DNA of 13,462 bases from Pseudomonadota bacterium (GTDB taxonomy: Bacteria > Pseudomonadota > Alphaproteobacteria > Rhizobiales > Xanthobacteraceae): assembly GCA_021779635.1 (NCBI GenBank), contig JAJYAH010000107.1, forward strand, positions 1-13,462. The letters are read 5' to 3'. The notes below the pieces were generated by a model. That model saw only the letters and a list, made by a program, of their open reading frames with translations, was not told where the DNA came from and did not search any database. The first letter of the stretch is position 1; each line of letters opens with the position of its first letter. The position numbers and the translations under genes were made by a program. Below, one piece after another: positions 1-7,049 of this stretch.

Positions 1-1
1 C

Positions 2-268
2 ATCGCCAAGTCGCTGGTGCAGGATCCCTCGATCGTCATCTTCGACGAACCGACGCGCGGCGTGGACGTCGGCACCATCCCGGAGATCCATGCGCAGATC
101 CGGGCGCTGGCCGACGAGGGCAAGGCGGTGGTGGTGATCTCGTCCTACCTGCCGGAGGTGCTGAGCATCTCGGACCGCATCCTGGTCGCGCGCCTGGGGC
201 GCATCGTGGCCGAATTCGATGCTGCCGCGGCGACCGAAGAAAAGATCATGTACGCCGCGATTCACTAA
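2..268 (+). CDS. Sugar-type ABC transporter ATP-binding protein, C-terminal end (partial)
   Basis: This is the 3' end of an ATPase subunit of a CUT2 (RbsA/MglA-like) sugar importer; the rest lies left of the window. The frame is open from base 2 and ends with TAA at 266-268, giving 88 visible residues. It contains the Walker B segment IFDEPTRGVDVG followed by the stretch VVVISSYLPEVL and then SDRILV. In the second nucleotide-binding domain of RbsA-type proteins the usual H-loop histidine is replaced by serine in an 'ISSELPEVL'-like motif, and the same is seen here. That points to the degenerate second domain of a fused two-domain ATPase that would pair with permease and periplasmic binding protein genes outside the window. 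The substrate cannot be told from this fragment. Family assignment is confident; gene name is not. Confidence 0.88.
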   Translation: MAKSLVQDPSIVIFDEPTRGVDVGTIPEIHAQIRALADEGKAVVVISSYLPEVLSISDRILVARLGRIVAEFDAAAATEEKIMYAAIH

Positions 269-419
269 AGCCTTTTCCAGGCCTCCGTGGAGACGGGAAA
301 ATATCTCCATCAATTCGCGATTGGGCTGTTCGAGCGGGCGGCACGTTGGATCGGCGAGGTCTGAGACGAGTGATTCGAGCCCATGACGTGCAGTCGTGGT
401 GATCATGCGAATTCGGCAC

Positions 420-1484
420 TCAGGTGAGTACTTCTGGCGCGTCGCTCGCTTCGTCGTTCAAAAGGTCACGCACCAGCGGAATCACTTTTCTGCCATAGAG
501 GCCGATACAGCGCATGAGTTTCTCGTGAGAGAGCGCACCCGCGCTGTATTTCATATCGAAGCGTGAGATGCCGAGAACCCTGGCGGTCGATGCGATCCGC
601 CGCGCCACCGTCTCCGGTGAGCCGACATACAGGGAACCTGTAGCCGCCTCCCGATCGAATTCAGCCCGTTGCATCGGCGGCCAGCCGCGTTCGGCGCCGA
701 TCCGATCGCGCATCCGCTTGTAGTCCGGCCAAAGTTCTTCGCGTGCCTGCTCATCGCTCTCGGCGACGTATCCCGGCGAATGAACGCCGATGAGTCGTGC
801 CGGCTTGCCGAGATGCTCGTAGGCGCGGTGATAGAGGTCGACGTAAGGCCCAAATCGACTTGGTTCGCCGCCGATAATGGCGAGCATCAGCGGCATGTCA
901 TATCGGGCCGCGCGCACGACCGATTCCGGGCTGCCGCCGACCCCGATCCAGGTCGTAAGATGTCCGGAGTCGACCGGCGGAAATACCCGCTGATTTGCCA
1001 GCGGCGGCCGCGTGGTGCCTTGCCATGTCACCGGTTCCTGCCGGATCAGTGCCGCAAAGAGATCAAGCTTTTCCTCAAACAGCTTTTCGTAATCGCTGAG
1101 ATTGAATCCGAACAGCGGAAAGGATTCCGTAAAGGATCCGCGGCCGAGAATGACCTCGGCCCGTCCGTTGGATACGGCGTCCAGTGTTGCAAACCGCTGG
1201 AACACCCGGATCGGATCATCCGAGCTCAGCACCGTCACCGCCGAGCCCAAACGAATTCGCTTCGTGCGCCCTGCGATTGCGGCAAGCAGGACCTCGGGTG
1301 AAGATACCGCGAAATCGGCCCGGTGGTGCTCGCCGACGCCGAAAAAGTCGATGCCCAGATCATCGGCAAGAACCGCCTCGTCGATAACATGGCGAATGAC
1401 CTGGGCATGCGGCAATGGATGGCCATCATGTCCGGTCGTGACATCACCGAAGGTATCAAGTCCGAGTTCAAGACTTATCGACAT
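420..1484 (-). CDS. LLM-class (luciferase-like) flavin-dependent oxidoreductase
   Basis: A complete 354-residue protein of the bacterial luciferase-like monooxygenase superfamily, expected to be a cytoplasmic TIM-barrel enzyme using reduced FMN or F420-type flavin. Visible family marks are GVGEHH at residues 49-54, the strand/loop RIRLGSAVTVLSSDDP around 77-91, then RVFQRFATLDAVSNGRAEVILGRG around 93-116, and YVGSPETVARRI near residues 286-297. The layout resembles the family of Agrobacterium Atu2307 (PDB 2I7G), recalled from memory and not searched. The start is ATG at 1484 and the stop TGA at 420-422; the ribosome-binding site is weak. It lies 58 bp downstream of the HxlR regulator on the same strand, so the two may be co-transcribed and the enzyme may belong to that regulon. 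The substrate is unknown. Confidence 0.9.
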   Translation of the reverse strand: MSISLELGLDTFGDVTTGHDGHPLPHAQVIRHVIDEAVLADDLGIDFFGVGEHHRADFAVSSPEVLLAAIAGRTKRIRLGSAVTVLSSDDPIRVFQRFATLDAVSNGRAEVILGRGSFTESFPLFGFNLSDYEKLFEEKLDLFAALIRQEPVTWQGTTRPPLANQRVFPPVDSGHLTTWIGVGGSPESVVRAARYDMPLMLAIIGGEPSRFGPYVDLYHRAYEHLGKPARLIGVHSPGYVAESDEQAREELWPDYKRMRDRIGAERGWPPMQRAEFDREAATGSLYVGSPETVARRIASTARVLGISRFDMKYSAGALSHEKLMRCIGLYGRKVIPLVRDLLNDEASDAPEVLT

Positions 1485-1542
1485 ATTTGCTCACTGTTGA
1501 TTTTGTAACCGGTTGCACGTGCGTAACCGCGCTCAATCCGCT

Positions 1543-1929
1543 TCAAGCCGCGGTCCGTTGCAGGCCGGCGTCATATTGTTTCTGTGCTTTCAGCACCTTG
1601 TCGATGTGGGTTTCCGCCCACACCCGCAGGCCATCGACGGTGGCGGACAAGGTCCTGCCGAGCGGCGTAATCGAATATTCGACCGTGACGGGCACCGTCG
1701 GGATCGCCTTCCGGCTGACTAGGCCGTCGCGTTCCAGACTTTTCAGGGTTTGGGACAACACCTTTTGCGAAATGCCTTCGATCTGGCGACGTATCTGGTT
1801 GAACCGCACCGGGCCGTCGCCGAGCAGTCCCAATATCAGGACCGCCCATTTGTCGGCGACGCGGTCCAGCACCAGACGGGTCGGGCAGGCGGACGCATAG
1901 GCGTTTCGCTTATGGCGCGCAGTCTGCAT
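1543..1929 (-). CDS. HxlR-family winged-helix transcriptional regulator
   Basis: A 128-residue DNA-binding protein of the HxlR (DUF24) family, which usually acts as a dimer controlling nearby redox or aldehyde/quinone detoxification genes. The N-terminal CPTRLVLDRVADKWAVLIL, the helix region RFNQIRRQIEGISQKVLSQTLKSLERDGLV and the wing with VEYSITPLGRTL match the family pattern along residues 15-105. The single conserved cysteine near the N terminus (Cys15) is present; in several characterised members that cysteine senses electrophiles or oxidants. The start ATG at 1929 has a good Shine-Dalgarno AGGAG (1936-1940 on the minus strand). It is divergent from the NAD(P)-binding gene at 2032 and upstream of the LLM oxidoreductase, so both are plausible targets (inferred from position). 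Confidence 0.93.
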   Translation of the reverse strand: MQTARHKRNAYASACPTRLVLDRVADKWAVLILGLLGDGPVRFNQIRRQIEGISQKVLSQTLKSLERDGLVSRKAIPTVPVTVEYSITPLGRTLSATVDGLRVWAETHIDKVLKAQKQYDAGLQRTAA

Positions 1930-2031
1930 GACGGTCTCCTCGAGGTAACCAGCTTACGCAAAAGTGCCTTCTTCACACCTGTAAGCCGATCGGATAGCTG
2001 GTACCAAATAGATACCACATGGAGCAGCCAG
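1930..2031. promoter_or_regulatory. Divergent promoter region with candidate HxlR operators
   Basis: This 102 bp gap separates the divergent HxlR gene and the NAD(P)-binding protein gene and must hold both promoters if they are transcribed separately. Two short inverted repeats are seen: GTAA-N5-TTAC at 1945-1957, just upstream of the hxlR Shine-Dalgarno, and GGTA-N9-TACC at 2000-2016. A further pair, GCTTAC at 1952-1957 and GTAAGC at 1981-1986, is also inverted. Such TA-rich dyads are typical places for HxlR-family binding, but the arms are only 4-6 bp. No convincing -35/-10 pair could be fixed. Confidence 0.4.
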
Positions 2032-2640
2032 ATGAAAATCGCCTTGATCGGAGCCACCGGCAACGCCGGATCGCGCATCCTTGCCGAATTGTCCCGCCGC
2101 GGCCACCACATCACTGCCATCGCCCGCCATCCGGAAAAGATTCCGGCGCTATCCGGTATAATTCCGTTGAAGGCCGATGCGGGTGACGTCGTCGGGCTTG
2201 CCGCGGGCATCAAGGGCCATGACGCGGTTGTCAGTTCGATCCATTTTAGCGCCAGCGATCCGCACAAGCTGATTGCCGCTGTGCATCAAGCCGGCATTCC
2301 CCGCTACCTGGTGGTTGGCGGAGCCGGCAGCCTTGAAGTCGCTCCCGGCGTGAAGCTGATCGATACCCCGCAATTTCCGGCGATATACAAGGCCGAGGCT
2401 GCGGCCGGTGGGGTCTTCCTTGATCTGCTGCGCCAGGAGCCTGTGCTGGATTGGAGCTTTCTTTCGCCCTCGGCGATGTTCGTGCCCGGTGAGCGCACCG
2501 GGAAATTTCGCCTCGGCCGCGACCAGTTGCTTGCCAACGACAAGGGCAGCAGCATCTCGTTCGAGGATTATGCGATCGCGCTGGCCGATGAGATCGAAAA
2601 GCCCGCTCATTCGCGCCAGCGCTTTACCGTCGGATATTGA
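2032..2640 (+). CDS. NAD(P)-binding NmrA/YwnB-like oxidoreductase or regulator
   Basis: A 202-residue single-domain Rossmann protein. The N terminus MKIALIGATGNAGSRIL carries the dinucleotide motif GATGNAG at residues 7-13. Further family-like stretches are VVGGAGSLEV (94-103), the LSPSAMFVPGERTG segment (144-157) and the C-terminal ISFEDYAIALADEIEKPAH. These fit the NAD(P)H-binding family (PF13460, COG2910, YwnB-like) that often sits beside HxlR regulators. The reading frame is open upstream to 1750, but the start is placed at ATG 2032 because GGAG at 2021-2024 is 7 bases away and the Rossmann fold begins exactly there. The active-site Ser/Tyr/Lys triad of classical SDR enzymes is not evident, so catalysis is uncertain. 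Likely controlled by the divergent HxlR protein (inferred). Confidence 0.9.
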   Translation: MKIALIGATGNAGSRILAELSRRGHHITAIARHPEKIPALSGIIPLKADAGDVVGLAAGIKGHDAVVSSIHFSASDPHKLIAAVHQAGIPRYLVVGGAGSLEVAPGVKLIDTPQFPAIYKAEAAAGGVFLDLLRQEPVLDWSFLSPSAMFVPGERTGKFRLGRDQLLANDKGSSISFEDYAIALADEIEKPAHSRQRFTVGY

Positions 2641-2785
2641 AGCATCGCCGGTGAGATCGTCATCGGGTTGACATCAATCGGGTTTTCAGGTTCGAGGATC
2701 GGTCGCTTTTGTTTCGAAAAACTCTCTTACGCGCGAGCGCGCCATGGCATAAGAGCGGCCGCAATCTTCTCCAGCCGCGTGGCAC

Positions 2786-4408
2786 ATGATTCGTCTCGAC
2801 AATATTTCCAAGCAGAATGGTCATCAGATCCTCTTCATCGAGGCCTCCGCGGCACTCCAGAGGGGCGAGAAGATCGGTCTCGTCGGCCCCAACGGGGCCG
2901 GCAAGACTACGCTATTCCGCATGATCACCGGTCAGGAACTGCCCGACGAGGGCCAGGTCGCCGTCGATCGCGGCGTCACCATCGGCTATTTCAGCCAGGA
3001 CGTCGGCGAGATGTCAGGCCGCAGTGCGGTGTCCGAGGTGATGGACGGTGCTGGTCCCGTCAGTGCCGTGGCGGCAGAGCTGAAGGAGCTCGAGGCCGCC
3101 ATGGGCGATCCTGGCAGGGCCGATGATATGGATGACATCATCGCGCGCTACGGCGAGGTGCAGGGACGTTTCGAGGAACTGGACGGTTACGCGCTGGAGG
3201 GACGGGCGCGCGAAGTCCTTGCGGGGCTCAGCTTTAGCGAGGAGATGATGGACGGCGACGTCGGCGCGCTGTCGGGCGGCTGGAAGATGCGCGTGGCGCT
3301 GGCGCGTATTCTATTGATGCGTCCCGACGCCATGCTGCTGGACGAGCCGAGCAACCATCTCGACCTCGAAAGCCTGATCTGGCTCGAGCAGTTCCTCAAA
3401 GGTTATGAGGGCGCGCTGTTCATGACCTCGCATGACCGCGAGTTCATGAACCGCATCATCAACAAAGTAGTCGAGATCGATGGTGGTCAGCTGACGACCT
3501 ATTCCGGCAATTACGAATTCTACGAGCAGCAGCGCGCGCTGAGCGAGAAGCAGCAGCAGGCCCAGTTCGAGCGCCAGCAGGCGATGCTGGCCAAGGAAAT
3601 CAACTTCATCGAGCGTTTCAAGGCACGCGCCTCGCATGCCGCGCAGGTGCAGAGCCGGGTCAAGAAGCTGGAGAAGATCGAACGGGTCGAGCCGCCACGG
3701 CGGCGCCAGACGGTGCAATTCGATTTCCTGCCGGCGCCGCGCTCCGGCGAGGACGTGGTAAGCCTCAAGCAGGTGCACAAGGGTTACGGCTCGCGGCGCA
3801 TCTATGAGGGATTGGATTTCCAGGTGCGCCGCCGGGAGCGCTGGTGCGTCATGGGTATCAATGGGGCCGGCAAATCCACGTTGCTGAAACTGGTGGCGGG
3901 ATCGACCGAACCGGACGACGGCACGGTGGCGATCGGCGGCAGCGTCAAGATGGGCTACTTCGCGCAGCACGCTATGGATCTGCTCGATGGTGAACGCACC
4001 GTGTTCCAGTCGCTGGAGGATTCCTTCCCGCAGGCCGGGCACGGATCGCTGCGCGCGCTGGCCGGCTGCTTCGGATTCTCCGGCGACGACGTGGAGAAGC
4101 GATGCCGGGTGCTGTCGGGCGGCGAAAAGGCGCGCCTGGTGATGGCGAAGATGCTGTTCGACCCGCCAAACTTCCTGGTGCTGGACGAGCCCACGAACCA
4201 TTTGGATATGGCCACCAAGGAAATGCTCATCACCGCGCTATCGCAGTATGAGGGCACCATGCTGTTCGTTTCGCACGACCGGCACTTTCTCGCGGCGCTG
4301 TCCAATCGGGTGCTGGAGCTGACGCCCGAAGGCATTCACGTCTACGGCGGCGGCTACACGGAATATGTTGCGCGCACCGGCCACGAGGCTCCCGGCCTTC
4401 GTAGCTGA
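2786..4408 (+). CDS. ABC-F family ATPase (ribosome-associated type)
   Basis: A complete 540-residue soluble protein with two ABC domains and no membrane segments. Domain 1 has Walker A GPNGAGKTT (34-42), signature LSGGW (162-166), Walker B MLLDEPSNHLD (183-193) and switch His216 in TSHDRE. Domain 2 has Walker A GINGAGKST (357-365), signature LSGGE (443-447), Walker B LVLDEPTNHLD (464-474) and His497 in VSHDRH. Between them lies a charged, Gln/Lys-rich helical linker (about 240-312), the P-site tRNA-interaction motif region of ABC-F factors. Both catalytic glutamates (DEP) are intact, so ATP hydrolysis is expected at both sites. Length and the ARASHAAQVQSRVKKLEK linker are closer to YbiT-type than to Uup or YheS, but the subfamily is not certain. 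ABC-F proteins act on ribosomes in translation or antibiotic protection. The ATG at 2786 lacks a strong Shine-Dalgarno. Confidence 0.95.
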   Translation: MIRLDNISKQNGHQILFIEASAALQRGEKIGLVGPNGAGKTTLFRMITGQELPDEGQVAVDRGVTIGYFSQDVGEMSGRSAVSEVMDGAGPVSAVAAELKELEAAMGDPGRADDMDDIIARYGEVQGRFEELDGYALEGRAREVLAGLSFSEEMMDGDVGALSGGWKMRVALARILLMRPDAMLLDEPSNHLDLESLIWLEQFLKGYEGALFMTSHDREFMNRIINKVVEIDGGQLTTYSGNYEFYEQQRALSEKQQQAQFERQQAMLAKEINFIERFKARASHAAQVQSRVKKLEKIERVEPPRRRQTVQFDFLPAPRSGEDVVSLKQVHKGYGSRRIYEGLDFQVRRRERWCVMGINGAGKSTLLKLVAGSTEPDDGTVAIGGSVKMGYFAQHAMDLLDGERTVFQSLEDSFPQAGHGSLRALAGCFGFSGDDVEKRCRVLSGGEKARLVMAKMLFDPPNFLVLDEPTNHLDMATKEMLITALSQYEGTMLFVSHDRHFLAALSNRVLELTPEGIHVYGGGYTEYVARTGHEAPGLRS

Positions 4409-4504
4409 GCTGGGAGACGAAGGCGTGTCCGGCTTGAGCAGGCTTCCGCTGGGAAACCGCGAGATGGCCTTTGATTGAATCGGTTCTGCCGGCGGCTCAC
4501 GTCA

Positions 4505-4697
4505 CCTCTCCCCTTGTGGGAGAGGTCGGATCGCATCGCTGGACGCGATCCGGGTGAGGCGTTGCGATCTATCGTTAGGCCGTAACCCCTCACCCCGACC
4601 CCCTAAGAGCGAGCTTCGCTCGTCTCGGCCCACTCGAAGTCGGATATATCCGACTTCAATGATTCTAGATGCCCAACTCGGGTAAACCCGAGTTGGG
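4505..4697. repeat. Cluster of five palindromic intergenic repeats
   Basis: Five hairpin-forming units lie in a row with almost no other sequence. (1) CCTCTCCC at 4505-4512 pairs with GGGAGAGG at 4518-4525. (2) CGGATCGC at 4527-4534 pairs with GCGATCCG at 4545-4552, and next to it GGGTGAGG at 4552-4559 pairs with CCTCACCC at 4588-4595. (3) GAGCGA at 4607-4612 pairs with TCGCTC at 4616-4621. (4) A perfect 22 bp palindrome fills 4636-4657 (arms GAAGTCGGATA). (5) A 12 bp perfect stem, arms CCCAACTCGGGT at 4672-4683 and 4686-4697, has a 2-base spacer. The first units resemble the REP/BIME-like elements common between genes in Bradyrhizobium and relatives (from memory). Unit 1 may also help end transcription of the ABC-F gene about 100 bp upstream. 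Confidence 0.8.
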
Positions 4698-4759
4698 TGG
4701 GACAGGGAGTTCGCTGCCGTTGCCTTTGCGGATCGATCTAATCTCATCATGCTCTAGAT

Positions 4760-5110
4760 CTACAGCGCGGATCCCGTCGCAACGACGCGGCTCGTTGCCG
4801 GCGCTGGTTGCGAACGCAGATTATCGCGCGACAGAATCACCCGGCCCCGGAAGATGCGCGCAAATTTCGATTCAAAGTACTTTCGCACTTCCCTGGTATA
4901 GAAGCCGATCGAAGGCTCTTCGTTAAAATCAAGCGCGATGACGCCGCCGGGGTTGCGAAAATGTTCTTCGATGTCGTTGATGAAGAAATCCCACCCGTCC
5001 ACCCCCCACAGGCCGTCCGTCCTGTGCCCATTCTTTGACTGCAGCACGGCTGCTTGTCGAAATACTTGTAGCTGTCGTATCGCTCTTCGGATGAAGAGGA
5101 CTAAGCCCAA
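4760..5110 (-). pseudogene. Probable decayed SAM-methyltransferase-like fragment
   Basis: The minus strand keeps a 116-residue open frame whose middle reads as real protein: LWGVDGWDFFINDIEEHF, then GGVIALDFNEE, then FYTREVRKYFESKFARIFRGRVIL. This order (aromatic-rich helix, GG-turn followed by a strand, then YT.E...F...GA.I) resembles the C-terminal part of class I SAM-dependent methyltransferases found beside surface-polysaccharide genes. The SAM-binding N-terminal half (a GxGxG motif) is not present upstream. Just upstream, coding-like sequence continues in another frame (ERYDSYKYFDKQ, about 5050-5085), suggesting a frameshift. The short length, missing motif and frame change support a remnant. 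Functional identity is a guess from pattern; that it is not an intact gene is more secure. Confidence 0.45.
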
Positions 5111-5319
5111 GGCACATATTTAGAAAGTTCGTATGTTGTCAACTTGGCAAAACTGCGACTCGTCGATGACAACATCCCATCCCGAAGCTGCTGCGAATCG
5201 ACGACTGCGAGCGCGTGACTCACGACACCAGGTAGCATTGATCTGCACAAAAATTCCAGAAGATGACCAATCTTTCGGCGTTGAGGACCATGATATCGTC
5301 ACAACTGGGGAATGAAAAT

Positions 5320-5514
5320 GTGAGCAGGTCGAAACGGACAATTGCCATGCTTGCTACTTTGATCTTGTCGACAATGTTTCTCGCGGGCTTCTTCGTTGGC
5401 TACGCTACGCGTGGGTGGCGGTCGCACAAGCGCGGCGCGAACTACCTGATGTACTCGGCCTACCGATCCGAACCCCCGACCACAACGTTCGGCCATGCCC
5501 GCCGGCCATTTTAA
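5320..5514 (+). CDS. Small single-pass membrane protein, hypothetical
   Basis: A 64-residue protein if started at GTG 5320, chosen because GGGGAA at 5307-5312 lies 7 bases before it; an alternative ATG at 5263 in the same frame gives 83 residues but has no clear ribosome-binding site. The product begins with basic residues (SRSKR), has one hydrophobic segment (IAMLATLILSTMFLAGFFVGYA, about residues 8-29) and then a basic stretch RGWRSHKRG, followed by a polar Tyr/Pro-rich tail. By the positive-inside rule the orientation is ambiguous because both flanks are basic. I do not recognise a named family. The well-formed membrane helix with flanking charges argues for a real gene, but it stands alone with more than 300 bp of non-coding sequence downstream. 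Confidence 0.5.
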   Translation: MSRSKRTIAMLATLILSTMFLAGFFVGYATRGWRSHKRGANYLMYSAYRSEPPTTTFGHARRPF

Positions 5515-5825
5515 ATGCGCCAAAGGGCCTAAACGAAAAAGTTGGCCTAGAGCCTGCGCCTGAGGCGTATTCCCATGGCGGTGACGTCGGGTCGGAACCG
5601 TAACGTTGAGTGGTTAGGTAAAAGGACGCGCTACGTTGCGGGACTGGTGTCTCACTTTAAGGTGCAATCTGGTGGGCGGGTTGCCGCGGTGTTGCGACGT
5701 CACTCCGGCGGCGAATCGTGGGCTGATGGGTTGCTCGGTTCTACATCGTGATAGTCATCATCCGTCCCTGGTGCCGGCGTCTCGATGCTCTGACGGGTGC
5801 GGGATCGCAAACGAGTTGTAGCAAC
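5515..5825. other. 311 bp intergenic stretch without a supported gene
   Basis: Open frames here (for example 5636-5821) give low-complexity Cys/Arg/Ser-rich products without start signals and look non-coding. The 5' part of the longer open frame at 5748-5825 is also best read as leader, not protein. No strong hairpin, tRNA or clear promoter could be made out. Confidence 0.5.
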
Positions 5826-6110
5826 ATGACTGATATCAGCAATGCTTCTCCGCGACGGTATTTCGTCGACAACCACGGGCGGCGTGTGCTGGTCGGGCTG
5901 ACGATTGAGGAGACCTTGGAATTTGAGGAGCTGGATAATCTGGCGGCCAGCAACACATGCGCTGGGCATGTATTGTGGGAAAAAGGGTTTCCAGCCACCA
6001 AGCAGGAAGAACGCTGGCTTGAACTCTACACCAAGCACGACAAGGCCTGGACCAAGTGGATGGCCGATACCCGCGCCAGCCGAAAGGGAAATTCACCTTT
6101 TCTTAACTAG
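5826..6110 (+). CDS. Hypothetical protein, 94 residues
   Basis: The frame is open from 5748, but ATG 5826 is preferred since the sequence before it is poor in protein-like features. The product is soluble and acidic to neutral. It has an N-terminal block RYFVDNHGRRVLVGLTIEETLEFEELD (residues 11-37) and a C-terminal block EERWLELYTKHDKAWTKWM (61-79) rich in Trp and Lys. No signal peptide, membrane segment or known catalytic motif is visible. The look is that of a conserved small hypothetical of Bradyrhizobium-type genomes (impression, not searched). It is followed after 56 bp by another hypothetical on the same strand, so the two probably share a transcript. Function unknown. Confidence 0.7.
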   Translation: MTDISNASPRRYFVDNHGRRVLVGLTIEETLEFEELDNLAASNTCAGHVLWEKGFPATKQEERWLELYTKHDKAWTKWMADTRASRKGNSPFLN

Positions 6111-6166
6111 GGTGGAGCGACTTTTATGTGTTGCTTCGTAAACTGGTCTGGACCGGAGACACACGG

Positions 6167-6583
6167 ATGTTTCAGTTGCGTCTGCGAGCTAGCGCGCACA
6201 ACTATATCAGGGCCCGCTTGGGCTATGACCGCTTCAAGGCCCGTTCTGCGGACCGGGACGCCGAAACCGACCGGGCGCGCATTGAATCGATCCTGACGGC
6301 GATCGAAGCCGCGTTGCAGGCGGCACAAAACGAACAATCGGGCTTGAGTCGCCGAATCGACGACGTATTGGCGCGTGCCGCGGTGACCATTGGCAACGGA
6401 ACCGACGAATATCTGGAGCGCGAAGCGCTCGATAGTTACCACCAGGACCTGTTTGCAGCCGAGATCTGCAATGGGCAGCGCCGGCTGGAGCAGCTGGCCG
6501 CCGAGATTGTCCACTTCAGATTCATGAAGGCTGCAATGTTGAGCCGATTTCCGGATTATAAAAAGTCGATGCCGACCAACTGA
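6167..6583 (+). CDS. Hypothetical helical protein, 138 residues
   Basis: The start is placed at ATG 6167, with GGAG at 6155-6158 eight bases upstream; a longer frame from 6128 lacks such a site. The protein is predicted mostly alpha-helical: residues 25-70 (RSADRDAETDRARIESIL... RRIDDVLARAA) and 84-120 (EREALDSYHQDLFAAEI... QLAAEIVHFRF) show heptad-like spacing of hydrophobics among many charges, consistent with two coiled-coil or bundle helices separated by a conserved-looking turn TIGNGTDEYL (74-83). No signal sequence or membrane helix is seen, so a cytoplasmic location is likely. It follows the 94-residue hypothetical closely and probably shares its transcript. No family can be named. Confidence 0.75.
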   Translation: MFQLRLRASAHNYIRARLGYDRFKARSADRDAETDRARIESILTAIEAALQAAQNEQSGLSRRIDDVLARAAVTIGNGTDEYLEREALDSYHQDLFAAEICNGQRRLEQLAAEIVHFRFMKAAMLSRFPDYKKSMPTN

Positions 6584-6638
6584 TCTGTAGGCGTCAATAT
6601 TCCCCGTTCCATTTTCGATCTGGTAATTGTTGATCGGG

Positions 6639-6743
6639 ATGTACGAGGCCAGCGCAAGTGCGCGTTACCATCAGCACGTCGTCGAAGAACTCGATATGAT
6701 TGACCGCATCCGATTCCGCTGCAGATTTGTGCCTGGTCTTTAG
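6639..6743 (+). CDS. Possible 34-residue small ORF
   Basis: ATG at 6639 opens a short frame ending TAG at 6741-6743. The peptide starts MYEASASARYHQHVVEELDM and ends with an Arg/Phe-rich tail; the first half reads like an amphipathic helix. It sits 55 bp after the preceding hypothetical on the same strand, and its stop overlaps the stop of the minus-strand exported protein (tail to tail). There is only a GGG directly before the ATG and no proper ribosome-binding site. It could be the remnant of a longer gene or chance. Confidence 0.25.
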   Translation: MYEASASARYHQHVVEELDMIDRIRFRCRFVPGL

Positions 6744-7000
6744 CCGCAAACCAGAACGGGCCGCCGCTCGATGCCGTGCGGCGTTTCAATATGGGCAAAC
6801 TTTATGCAGCCGGGGTAGATCGCCAGGCTGTAATGGAAAGGTACCTGATCAAAATATCCGTGCATCGGGCAAAGATAGGCGAGATACGGCCCGCAGCGCG
6901 TCAGCGGATACTGGCGCCCGCGGGCTGACGCCTCGTCAGGTGCGCCACTCAGCATGGCGAAGAATGCGGCAACGACAGCGATCTTTGTCACGTGCGGCAT
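6740..7000 (-). CDS. Small exported protein with four cysteines, hypothetical
   Basis: An 86-residue protein with a clear Sec signal peptide: basic start (MPHVTK), hydrophobic core (IAVVAAFFAML) and a likely signal peptidase I site after ASA at residue 26. The mature part is about 60 residues and holds Cys36, Cys44, Cys65 and Cys85, an even number that would suit two disulphides in the periplasm, plus the motifs CGPYLAYLCPMHGYF and IYPGCIKF. The start ATG at 7000 is preceded by AAAGGG eight bases away on the minus strand. It stands alone and is convergent with the hypotheticals to its left. The pattern is familiar from small secreted proteins of Bradyrhizobium (memory, not searched). Function unknown. 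Confidence 0.72.
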   Translation of the reverse strand: MPHVTKIAVVAAFFAMLSGAPDEASARGRQYPLTRCGPYLAYLCPMHGYFDQVPFHYSLAIYPGCIKFAHIETPHGIERRPVLVCG

Positions 7001-7049
7001 ATTCAGACCCTTTCAAAATTATCGTGAGTATCGAGCGTCGGAGAATAGA

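Noticed and set aside
669..1301. 210-codon plus-strand frame over the LLM oxidoreductase
   Set aside because: Arg/Cys/Pro-rich shadow of a gene with clear family motifs on the other strand.
1750..2031. N-terminal extension of the NAD(P)-binding protein to 296 residues
   Set aside because: It would overlap the HxlR gene and the divergent promoter region; the ATG at 2032 has a good Shine-Dalgarno and starts exactly at the Rossmann fold.
2668..2696. TTGACA at 2668-2673 as a -35 box for the ABC-F gene
   Set aside because: No acceptable -10 sequence at 16-18 bp spacing (TTCGAG at 17), so it was not listed as a promoter.
3311..4201. Long 296-codon open frame antisense to the ABC-F gene
   Set aside because: It mirrors the high-GC codon pattern of the ABC-F gene, is His/Leu/Arg/Gln-rich and has no domain; the sense gene has both complete ABC domains.
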